DNA of 64,000 nt from Mucilaginibacter gossypii (GTDB lineage: Bacteria; Bacteroidota; Bacteroidia; Sphingobacteriales; Sphingobacteriaceae), in assembly GCF_900100945.1 (NCBI RefSeq), contig NZ_FNCG01000013.1, forward strand, positions 124,001 to 188,000, read 5' to 3'. The position numbers were made by a program, and so were the translations under genes. Position 1 is the stretch's first letter. Each line of letters begins with the position of its first letter. Below are positions 17,233 through 23,915 of this stretch, piece after piece. The notes beneath the pieces are model-generated. The model had not been told where the DNA came from. It worked only from the letters and a program-made list of their open reading frames with translations, and searched no databases.

Positions 17233-17364
17233 ATGTCGTTTCGAGCGAACACTGGTGGGGCAGCGCGCAAGAGTGAGGAGAAATCTTCTACATTGTGCTA
17301 AGCTGCCATGCAAAGTTTATAGCTCGTATAAGATTTCTCACTCGTTCCTCGTTTCGAAATGACA
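17233..17364. repeat. Palindromic repeat, copy 1 of the GAAATGACA family
   Basis: The ends (TGTCGTTTCGAGCGAA near 17234 and TTCGAAATGACA near 17353) are inverted copies. The interior carries AGAAATCTTCTAC and TAAGATTTCTCACTCG, also complementary. A second copy with the same internal words is at 54199-54350. Both are about 130-150 bases, non-coding and intergenic. The rest of 17134-17613 holds no gene. Confidence 0.8.
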
Positions 17365-17613
17365 ATTGTTTTTATTAGACGAACTCAATAGCCAGGAGGG
17401 GTACAGCCACCTGTCACTTAAATTTAGCAGCATTGTCTTACTGACTAAGCGGAAGAGACGTTAGAGCTATACTATATTTTGCAAAAAAACCGGCAGTTTT
17501 TTAATTATTGCAATTCATTGCCAATTATCTATAAACCAATCGTTATCTATAAAAATATACCAATGAAAATAAAATTTTCATATTAAGATGACAATAAATG
17601 TAAAGATTACACG

Positions 17614-17621
17614 TATATTTG
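17614..17621 (+). promoter_or_regulatory. TAnnTTTG promoter box in front of the putative small RNA
   Basis: TATATTTG is an exact -7 consensus match. Its expected start point, about 7 bases downstream, falls at the first bases of the mini-tRNA-like fold (17629). No clear -33 box is seen. Confidence 0.45.
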
Positions 17622-17628
17622 TAACATC

Positions 17629-17747
17629 ATGTGAATGGCTGACAGGCAGCGCCACCGGTTCGACTCCGGGTTTACATCTCTTCTCATAATTTAGGTTTAT
17701 AATTGGTTAGAACGCATTCCTGCCCATCAGGAGTGCTTCTTTTTTTT
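17629..17747 (+). ncRNA. Putative small RNA with a 5' mini-tRNA-like fold and a 3' terminator
   Basis: Bases 17629-17635 (ATGTGAA) pair with 17671-17677 (TTTACAT) as a 7-bp acceptor-like stem. Inside are a 4-bp hairpin (GCTG at 17638, CAGC at 17647) and a T-arm-like hairpin (CCGG-TTCGACT-CCGG, 17655-17669) whose loop matches the tRNA TTCRANY consensus. With only 49 bases from end to end it lacks separate D and anticodon arms. A promoter box lies just upstream and an intrinsic terminator ends the unit. No credible protein is encoded on this strand here. It may be a real structured RNA, a decayed tRNA, or a tRNA-derived attachment-site remnant. The fold was made by eye. Confidence 0.35.
17714..17747 (+). 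terminator. Intrinsic terminator of the putative small RNA
   Basis: A 9-bp stem (GCATTCCTG at 17714-17722, CAGGAGTGC at 17728-17736, one G-T pair) with a CCCAT loop is followed by TTCTTTTTTTT. The nearest annotated plus-strand gene ends 580 bases upstream, which supports a separate short transcript. Confidence 0.85.
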
Positions 17748-17851
17748 ATGCCCTTTTTGAAGCGGAAGGCGGAATACTTAAAGCAGAAAGCTTTTGAACT
17801 TGTTACCCATTGTTCCCGATAAATTCTTATATATAAATATCACGAAAAATA

Positions 17852-19120
17852 TTAAAGTGCTTTTTGGGTGTCCTGTGTCGTATTATTACCATGCTTAACA
17901 TCCTTTACACATCTAAAGCCAACGTGGTTTGTTGCCGAGCGATATTCGCCTTTACCTCTCGAGCCTACCATATAGCGGGTGCAGTACTGGTCGGTACATA
18001 AAAATGAGCCGCCTCTTTGAACCTTCTTTTTTTGCCCCGGCTCCTGCGGATCTGAAGAATCAGAAGGCCCTTTAGGATTGCGCGCAACCATATTAGGATT
18101 AAAGCTATTGTAATAATCATTTCGGTACCAGTCAGCACACCATTCCCATGCGTTGCCGGCCATATCATACAAACCGTAAGCATTCGCCGGGTATTTTTTT
18201 ACCGGCCCCAGGCCGGTTTCACCATCTTCGGCATCATCATGATCAGGAAAAGATCCCTGGAATGTGTTGGCCATCCAGCGTCCGTTCTGTTTTAACTGGT
18301 TGCCCCAGGGATATAGTTCACCGGCTTTACCTCCTCTTGCTGCAAACTCCCATTCGGCCTCTGTGGGCAGGCGTTTTCCGGCCCATTTGGCATAGGCAGC
18401 AGCATCTTCCCAGGCTACCTGTACTACCGGGTAATCTTCTTTACCTATCAAGTCAGAACCCGGTCCAAGCGGGTGTTTCCAGTCGGCCCCGTTTTGGTAC
18501 GACCACCATTGCGAAATATCATCTAATTGCACTTTTTGATGCGGAGGCGTAAAAACAACCGATCCGGCAACCAGTTTTTCGGCCGGAACACCGGCAAATT
18601 CTGCCTCGGTGGGTTTTTGTTCAGCCACGGTTATGTAGCCGGTAGCTTTTACAAATTTGGCAAACTGGTTATTGGTTACCTCGGTTTTATCCATGTAAAA
18701 ACCATCAACAAATACCCGGTGAACAGGCCTGGCATCGTCCATGGCTTCCATACCGCCATCGGTCATACCCCTTGGATTAACCCCACCCATGCTAAAGGTA
18801 CCACCAGGAATCCATGCCATATCCTGATCAGCTTTATTGGCAGATGTACCATTCAAGTTAACTATTGTGGGTTTAAATGCCTCCCCGCCTTGCTGCATGT
18901 ATAAAATGCTGTCTTCCCTGATCATCCCGTTTTTGGTACAGGAAATGGCCGCTTTAACTTTAAATCCGGCAGATGATGCATTAACAAGCCTTGGGTTTGT
19001 GGTGTCAGTTTCATTTTTACGGCCGGAGGTGTGGCAAGCCTGGAAAACGAGAGACAATAGCATTAGGGTTAACCCTATAAATAATTTAAGTCCGGTAAAT
19101 GGGATATGCTTTATCTTCAT
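17852..19120 (-). CDS. Formylglycine-generating-enzyme (SUMF1/EgtB-type) lipoprotein
   Basis: The 422-residue lipoprotein (signal MKIKHIPFTGLKLFIGLTLM, lipobox FQAC) carries the FGE-sulfatase domain from about residue 100: MAWIPGGTFSMGG, KTEVTNNQFAKFV, RLPTEAEWEFAARGG, AYGLYDMAGNAWEW and GFRC. Unlike many look-alikes it keeps both active-site cysteines of true formylglycine-generating enzymes in GGSFLCTDQYCTRY (about residues 375 and 380). Such enzymes convert a sulfatase Cys to formylglycine; no sulfatase is in this window. I chose ATG at 19120 because a promoter box ends 6 bases upstream; the TTG at 19129 overlaps that box. It acts outside the cytoplasm. Confidence 0.88.
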   Translation of the reverse strand: MKIKHIPFTGLKLFIGLTLMLLSLVFQACHTSGRKNETDTTNPRLVNASSAGFKVKAAISCTKNGMIREDSILYMQQGGEAFKPTIVNLNGTSANKADQDMAWIPGGTFSMGGVNPRGMTDGGMEAMDDARPVHRVFVDGFYMDKTEVTNNQFAKFVKATGYITVAEQKPTEAEFAGVPAEKLVAGSVVFTPPHQKVQLDDISQWWSYQNGADWKHPLGPGSDLIGKEDYPVVQVAWEDAAAYAKWAGKRLPTEAEWEFAARGGKAGELYPWGNQLKQNGRWMANTFQGSFPDHDDAEDGETGLGPVKKYPANAYGLYDMAGNAWEWCADWYRNDYYNSFNPNMVARNPKGPSDSSDPQEPGQKKKVQRGGSFLCTDQYCTRYMVGSRGKGEYRSATNHVGFRCVKDVKHGNNTTQDTQKAL

Positions 19121-19126
19121 CAAATT

Positions 19127-19134
19127 CAAATTTA
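19127..19134 (-). promoter_or_regulatory. TAnnTTTG promoter box of the FGE-like gene
   Basis: On the minus strand TAAATTTG is an exact -7 match, 6 bases upstream of the ATG at 19120. The transcript would be leaderless or nearly so, like the LysR gene at 6804. Confidence 0.5.
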
Positions 19135-19275
19135 CTTATCTTTAGGTAAAAGCAGGTGAGGGGTTATGTAAAGATTATAGGATAATGAATTTTACCTGCG
19201 AGGTATTCATTACTTATACTCCCGTTTTTTCATACTTTTATAAACGCTGTTGCATCAAAATGCAGCAGGTATAAA

Positions 19276-20304
19276 ATGAACCGAAAACGCTTCATATCCT
19301 CCTTAGTCACGGCCGGCGCCGCTTTATCAACCTCAGGGGCATGGTCGGTTACTCCAACAAATCCCTATACTAAAGCCCGTCACAAAATCCCTCCTTATTT
19401 GCAACCCGGAGATACCATAGGCATTATTAGTCCATCGGGATATATGAGCCTGGCCGACCTTATGCCGGCTGTACAACTTATACAAAACTGGGGCTTTAAG
19501 GTGCAGATTGGCGATAACACCGGCAAAAAGGATTTTATATACGGGGGAACAGATGAAGAACGCGTGGCAGACCTGCAGCAGATGCTGGATAACCCCGAGA
19601 TTAAAGCCATTATGTGTGCAAGAGGGGGTTACGGATTGGTGAGGATCATTGACCGACTCAATTTCAAACAGTTTAAGAAAAATCCTAAATGGATTATCGG
19701 CTTCAGCGACATTACCGCCCTGCATTGCCATATCAACCGGAATTTTGGTATTGCAACACTGCATTCAAAAATGTGCAACAGTTTTCCTGATGACTGGGCA
19801 AAGGCCGATGCTATGCAGATAGCCACTATTCAATCCATAAGGCAGGCGCTTACCGGCGAAAGCCTTAATTATTCGTCACCTGCTTGCCCCCAAAACCGCT
19901 CCGGAAAAACCGAAGCCCTATTGGTTGGCGGTAACCTGAGCCTGATCGCGACGCTTTCGGGTACGCCGTCTGACCTTGATACGAATGGAAAAATCTTATT
20001 TGTTGAAGATACCCATGAACGCCTTTACAATATCGACCGCATGTTCTGGAACCTAAAGCAATGCGGTAAACTTTCGCACCTGGCCGGGCTAATTATAGGA
20101 GGCTTTCAACTAACGCCCGATATTGAAGGCGAAGAATTTGGCCACAGCATTTATGATATCGTTACCGAAAAAGTAAAAGACTATGACTATCCAGTTTGCT
20201 TTGATTTTCCGGTGGGTCATCAAAGAAACAATTTCGCCCTTACATGCGGGTTATGGCACATACTTGAGGTTGGAACGGAAGGAAGTGTGCTTAAATCTGT
20301 TTAA
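19276..20304 (+). CDS. LD-carboxypeptidase (peptidase family S66)
   Basis: The 342-residue protein resembles LdcA, which trims the terminal D-alanine from tetrapeptide muropeptides during peptidoglycan recycling. The S66 catalytic residues are present: the nucleophile in GFSD near residue 142, Glu in FVEDTHE near 243 and His in VGHQRNN near 315, with CARGGYGLVR upstream. The N-terminus (MNRKRFISSLVTAGAALSTS) looks like an export signal, so this member may act in the periplasm, unlike the cytoplasmic enterobacterial enzyme. It converges with the next gene, whose stop is 3 bases away, and no terminator lies between them. Confidence 0.9.
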   Translation: MNRKRFISSLVTAGAALSTSGAWSVTPTNPYTKARHKIPPYLQPGDTIGIISPSGYMSLADLMPAVQLIQNWGFKVQIGDNTGKKDFIYGGTDEERVADLQQMLDNPEIKAIMCARGGYGLVRIIDRLNFKQFKKNPKWIIGFSDITALHCHINRNFGIATLHSKMCNSFPDDWAKADAMQIATIQSIRQALTGESLNYSSPACPQNRSGKTEALLVGGNLSLIATLSGTPSDLDTNGKILFVEDTHERLYNIDRMFWNLKQCGKLSHLAGLIIGGFQLTPDIEGEEFGHSIYDIVTEKVKDYDYPVCFDFPVGHQRNNFALTCGLWHILEVGTEGSVLKSV

Positions 20305-20307
20305 CCT

Positions 20308-21471
20308 TTATTTCAGATTTTCATCAAAATCAATAAAAAGATCGGCTTTATCATTATCATAAATACCACCTGCTATAATGCTTTGCCCGGTTGTTCCGGG
20401 ATTGTTTCCCTGGCCCAGCGGCCATGAGCCTTTTGAGTTGGTAACCCCAAATCCGGCATAGGAAGCTGCCTGTAAAGCAAAATCGGTACAGTTATTTTTT
20501 GACAGGTGATACTCCAACCCATCGTATAAACGGGTGAGCTTCAGGATTCTTTTAAACCGGCGTTCGGTTATAAACTTGCCCATTACTTCATCCCACTTGT
20601 GCGCCTCATCATTTTTGAAAGTGCCCGAGGTTTCCGGCTCCCATGGAGTGGCTGAAAATATATTGTCCTTTTTAGGATAAAATCCGAAGGAAACAGAAAC
20701 CGAGCTTGAATCGGCGTTGTACTTGATGAGGGTGATAAAAGTATGACCGGTGTTGGCCCGTACAAATACAGTCGGTTTACCCGGTTTTGGTTGTTTTACA
20801 TGAAATAACAATGCGTAAGCAGCCGCTTTTTTACCATCATTAAATGTGTTCAGGATGCGGTTATAAGTGATAGACTTGCTCTTTTTTTCTTTTTTATCTT
20901 TTAATTGAACCGGGGTGTTTACAAATACCGAATCGTCATTCGCGTTAATGGCCAACAGGCCACTGTTTAAATGTAACTGCCGGCCGGTTGTATCAGCAAT
21001 AACAGAATCCGGCGCAGCGGGTATAAGATCACTCCCCACCTTTTTAGATACCATCGCTTTAAAAAAGCACTTCATGGCCAAAGGATACAAATGCAGCTTG
21101 GCAAATACATTGGCAAGCTTATAATATGATTTAACTTTGGCCTGGTTATAATTACTTTCGCCGGTATTGTTGGCCGATAGCTCTTTTAAATAGCTCAAAA
21201 CCTTTTTGCGACCGGCATGGGTATCCAGCTCACTTTCCAGATCAGTTTCAAAAACCGCATTGGCTTTATCAATAACAGGTTTGTTTGATACCCCCGCAAG
21301 CAGTTTGGACGAATAGCTATCATCAATTATACTATGGGCGGATGTGTCGGGCAACAGGTTAAGCTTGTATCGCACCGAAGCCAAGAGCTGGGCGGATGCC
21401 GGAAGTACAGATAACATATAACTAATGACTACAAGGGCGCTGAATAAATATTTTGTACGATAAGCGGTCAT
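20308..21471 (-). CDS. Secreted protein with a possible His/Cys (papain-like) active site
   Basis: The 387-residue protein has a clear signal peptide when started at ATG 21471 (MTAYRTKYLFSALVVISYML, ending ASAQ); a longer reading from 21555 spoils it. The middle is helical with Lys-rich segments. The C-terminal third has NTGHTFITLIKY (about residue 242) and NNCTDFALQAASYAGF (about 327). The His-then-Cys order with these contexts resembles permuted NlpC/P60 or DUF4105-type papain-fold domains, in which the Cys at the start of a helix is the nucleophile. The assignment is tentative. It is convergent with the LD-carboxypeptidase, so a cell-wall role is possible. Confidence 0.8.
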   Translation of the reverse strand: MTAYRTKYLFSALVVISYMLSVLPASAQLLASVRYKLNLLPDTSAHSIIDDSYSSKLLAGVSNKPVIDKANAVFETDLESELDTHAGRKKVLSYLKELSANNTGESNYNQAKVKSYYKLANVFAKLHLYPLAMKCFFKAMVSKKVGSDLIPAAPDSVIADTTGRQLHLNSGLLAINANDDSVFVNTPVQLKDKKEKKSKSITYNRILNTFNDGKKAAAYALLFHVKQPKPGKPTVFVRANTGHTFITLIKYNADSSSVSVSFGFYPKKDNIFSATPWEPETSGTFKNDEAHKWDEVMGKFITERRFKRILKLTRLYDGLEYHLSKNNCTDFALQAASYAGFGVTNSKGSWPLGQGNNPGTTGQSIIAGGIYDNDKADLFIDFDENLK

Positions 21472-21634
21472 GATCAATTTTAAGCTTGTGATAATTGTTG
21501 TGTTACAGATATAATAACGGGTAGGGGAGCGGTTACGATTTACCAGCAACAACAATAACCTTGCTGGTTATAGCTTAAAAAACGAAAACGGGGCAGTATA
21601 GTTTTCATATCAATACAAACGTAACAATATTTTA

Positions 21635-21661
21635 AATAGTCTACAAGTTTAGTAGACTATT
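21635..21661. promoter_or_regulatory. Perfect 10-bp inverted repeat, operator candidate
   Basis: AATAGTCTAC (21635-21644) and GTAGACTATT (21652-21661) are exact inverted copies around AAGTTTA. The palindrome sits 40 bases before the SDR gene and about 160 bases before the divergent secreted-protein gene. No transcript ends here, so an operator is likelier than a terminator. Confidence 0.55.
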
Positions 21662-21700
21662 TTATTTAAACTTGCATCGCAGATATAACTCATAAAAATA

Positions 21701-22477
21701 ATGGATCAGTACGCTTTAGTTACGGGAGCAGGTAAAGGCATTGGGCGGTCAATGGCTATATTGCTGGCTCAAAAAGGATATAACCTACTGCTGGTTTCCC
21801 GGTCAGAAAATGACCTCATTGCTTTATCTGCCCAAATAAAAGCCGACTTTTATGTTCAGACTGATTATCTCGCGATTGATCTTTCCGGTGCAGGTGCGGC
21901 CCTCCGGGTCTTTGACTGGGCTAAAAACTTAGATGTACCTGTATCGATATTAATAAATAACGCGGGGCATGGTGCGTGGGGAAATTTCGATGAGCTGGAT
22001 CTGAGCGCACAAACCCGGATGATGCAGGTCAATATGAATGCCCTTACCGAGCTCTCCTATCATTTTATCCCGCTTTTAAAATTGCAGCAGCGGGCTTTTA
22101 TCCTCAATATATCCAGCACCGCGGCTTACCAGGCTGTACCAACGCTGGCTGTATATGCAGCCACCAAAGCGTTTGTTTTATCATTTAGTCGGGCTTTAAG
22201 ATACGAGCTTAAGGACACGCCGGTATCAGTAAGCTGCCTTTGCCCTGGCCCTACAGACACAGGCTTTGCCCACAGCGCAGGGATGGATGCCCTGGCCGAA
22301 CTGGCAGCCAAGTTTAATATGAATCCCGATAAAGTTGCGGCGATAGGGATAAATGGAATGTTCAACAAAAAGGCCGAAATAGTACCCGGATTTTTAAACA
22401 AGCTTTCGGCCGTAGCGGCAACACATGGCCCTAAAAATCTGATTGAACGTGTAACAGCAGGGCTTTACAAGCATTAA
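21701..22477 (+). CDS. SDR-family NAD(P)-dependent oxidoreductase
   Basis: This is a 258-residue classical short-chain dehydrogenase/reductase: cofactor motif TGAGKGIG at residues 8-15, NNAGHGAWG near 86, catalytic Ser in ILNISSTAAYQ near 138, and YAATK (Tyr about 152, Lys about 156), followed by CLCPGPTDTGF. It is cytoplasmic. It most resembles broad-specificity reductases of the DltE/YqjQ kind, so the substrate cannot be named. A perfect palindrome 40 bases upstream suggests repressor control. The following gene has its own promoter, so this is probably monocistronic. Confidence 0.93.
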   Translation: MDQYALVTGAGKGIGRSMAILLAQKGYNLLLVSRSENDLIALSAQIKADFYVQTDYLAIDLSGAGAALRVFDWAKNLDVPVSILINNAGHGAWGNFDELDLSAQTRMMQVNMNALTELSYHFIPLLKLQQRAFILNISSTAAYQAVPTLAVYAATKAFVLSFSRALRYELKDTPVSVSCLCPGPTDTGFAHSAGMDALAELAAKFNMNPDKVAAIGINGMFNKKAEIVPGFLNKLSAVAATHGPKNLIERVTAGLYKH

Positions 22478-22495
22478 AAAATATTTTCATAAATA

Positions 22496-22526
22496 TTTGG
22501 AGTGATTAACAATTTGTTTACATTTG
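22496..22526 (+). promoter_or_regulatory. Complete Bacteroidota promoter (TTTG-N19-TAnnTTTG)
   Basis: TTTG (22496-22499), a 19-base spacer and TACATTTG (22519-22526) match both the -33 and -7 boxes at the expected distance. This is the best promoter in the window. The predicted start near 22533 gives a leader of about 210 bases before the dioxygenase gene. Confidence 0.8.
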
Positions 22527-22596
22527 TATTAATCTATTAAAAAGATAGATTTAATATACATTGAACAATACGCGCAACATATTATTTGCATGCCCA

Positions 22597-22644
22597 ATGC
22601 GAATGCCCTTCATAACAAGGGTCATGTGCAGCTGTTGTTGTTAA
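22597..22644 (+). CDS. Leader peptide uORF ending in Cys-Ser-Cys-Cys-Cys
   Basis: ATG at 22597 opens a 15-codon frame, MRMPFITRVMCSCCC, closed by TAA at 22642-22644. It lies wholly inside the leader defined by the promoter at 22496-22526. Four of the last five codons are cysteine. Directly downstream are a hairpin (AAAGGA 22654-22659, TCCTTT 22665-22670) and a second, mutually close one around CCGCTTAAGCGG (22680-22691). By analogy with polycysteine upstream ORFs that sense cysteine supply in mycobacteria, ribosome stalling on the Cys run could control the downstream gene. That role is inference; the frame itself is directly visible. Confidence 0.5.
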   Translation: MRMPFITRVMCSCCC

Positions 22645-22653
22645 TTTCCCTTA

Positions 22654-22694
22654 AAAGGACCTGCTCCTTTCTTACCCTGCCGCTTAAGCGGTAA
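22654..22694 (+). promoter_or_regulatory. Paired hairpins between the leader peptide and the dioxygenase gene
   Basis: Hairpin 1 pairs AAAGGA (22654-22659) with TCCTTT (22665-22670). Hairpin 2 is built on CCGCTTAAGCGG (22680-22691), extendable by TTACC (22672) with GGTAA (22690). They sit 10-50 bases after the leader stop codon, where attenuation structures are expected. Neither has a long T-run, so translational control is as likely as termination. Confidence 0.35.
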
Positions 22695-22742
22695 CAGCGT
22701 TTACAAATCCATTTTTAGGTTACAATAATATCTTTCCACCAC

Positions 22743-23549
22743 ATGGCAGCGTCATATCAAAAATTCACCTTAGGCTCAACAATTACGCCCGAACAACAGG
22801 CTTTTTTTAATCAGCACGGCTTTATCCATTTCAAAAATTTCATCAAGCCCGAAACTGTTACCGACATCATCAATGCATCAAAACAGGTTGAAAACACCTG
22901 GATAAATAATAACACCGAAAAGGTAAACGGCGTACCCATCAAATACGGTAAAGATCTTGACGGGTCACCTATTGTGCAGCGTTTTGCTTTTATCAATCAG
23001 CACCATAACCTGTTAAATGAATTTACCAAAGATCCGCGTTTCGAGGTACTGCTTAACCTCATAGGTGAAGGTTCGCGCCTGGGCACCGACGAAAAAGACG
23101 GCATGGTATTTAACCACTATGTAAATGGCCCCGAAAGCAGTTTTACTAAAATGGGCTGGCATACCGACGGTTTGCGCGATATTTTTCATGGCCAAAAGTT
23201 AAACCCGATGCTGAATGTTGGGATTCACCTGAGCACTTTAAAACCGGAGAATGGCGGTTTACGCATCCTGCCCGGCACACATAAGCAAAACCTTTACCAG
23301 ATGCTTTTCCGTAAAAAGTATTTCCTTGACCATGATACCGACGAAAATGAGGTAGCTATTATCCCCACTGCGGGCGACCTGACCATACATGATGGCCGCT
23401 TGTGGCACCGCGTAGCCCAGTCAACCGTAGTTGGTGAAGCAAGCCGCCGCAGGGTAATCTATATCCCCCTTATTGCAGGCAAATATGAGCCAAAGCATGC
23501 CGACAGCCCTACCGCCTTTTATCAACGTTTTGCAAGTATTGTTAAGTAA
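22743..23549 (+). CDS. Phytanoyl-CoA dioxygenase (PhyH) family protein
   Basis: The 268-residue protein is a non-heme Fe(II)/2-oxoglutarate oxygenase. The metal triad is visible as His140 and Asp142 in GWHTDGLRD and His near residue 221 in LWHRVAQS; GGLRILPGTHKQ lies between them. Length is normal for bacterial PhyH proteins, which hydroxylate varied small molecules. It is cytoplasmic. A long leader with a cysteine-rich uORF precedes it, hinting at control by sulfur supply; sulfur scavenging from an organic compound is therefore a possible role, though no other sulfur gene is adjacent. It is convergent with the large PHP-like gene, separated by palindromic repeats. Confidence 0.9.
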   Translation: MAASYQKFTLGSTITPEQQAFFNQHGFIHFKNFIKPETVTDIINASKQVENTWINNNTEKVNGVPIKYGKDLDGSPIVQRFAFINQHHNLLNEFTKDPRFEVLLNLIGEGSRLGTDEKDGMVFNHYVNGPESSFTKMGWHTDGLRDIFHGQKLNPMLNVGIHLSTLKPENGGLRILPGTHKQNLYQMLFRKKYFLDHDTDENEVAIIPTAGDLTIHDGRLWHRVAQSTVVGEASRRRVIYIPLIAGKYEPKHADSPTAFYQRFASIVK

Positions 23550-23664
23550 AAATTTATGTTAATTGCCTTATTCATTAGCTATCTCATCCGCACCGGGAAA
23601 ATAGCAGCCCTTAAAAGTTTCTTTACAGAACGGGCGTTGGTTAAAGTCCCTGTAAAATAAAATT

Positions 23665-23900
23665 ATGTCATTGCGAGGAGCCGCATGGGTGAGAGCATCT
23701 GGCGCGACGCGGCAATCTTGTAGCTATGCCGTTGCCGGTGTTGTCACCACCAACAACGGCGGAGGAAAAATCACCCGCCGCCGCTCGGCTCCTGCCGAGT
23801 GGCAGTTATTTCCAGGTCTCTGGCCTATGTCAGCCATGTGGATTCACGCCGGCCAGAGGCCGTTTTGATAGTTGCCACTCGGCTGGAGCCGAGCGGCGGC
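23665..23900. repeat. Two palindromic repeat families in a gene-free spacer
   Basis: The 366 bases between the PhyH and PHP-like genes contain no gene. At 23665 there is a one-sided copy of the GTCATTGCGAGG element. At 23776-23900 there is a full palindrome whose arms (CGCCGCCGCTCGGCTCCTGC and its inverse near 23881-23900) enclose an inner pair (TGGCAGTT/AGTTGCCA, CTGGCC/GGCCAG). A second copy of the latter is at 28495-28607. Confidence 0.8.
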
Positions 23901-23915
23901 ATTGGTTTGAGGTTT

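Noticed and set aside
17629..17678. Complete tRNA gene
   Set aside because: The acceptor and T-arm pair, but only about 49 bases separate the ends and no D-arm or valid anticodon arm can be formed.
21635..21670. Intrinsic terminator
   Set aside because: The stem is AT-rich and no gene on the plus strand ends upstream of it; the upstream gene is divergent.
23550..23868. Short plus-strand frames after the PhyH gene
   Set aside because: They run through the palindromic repeats and have repeat-driven composition.
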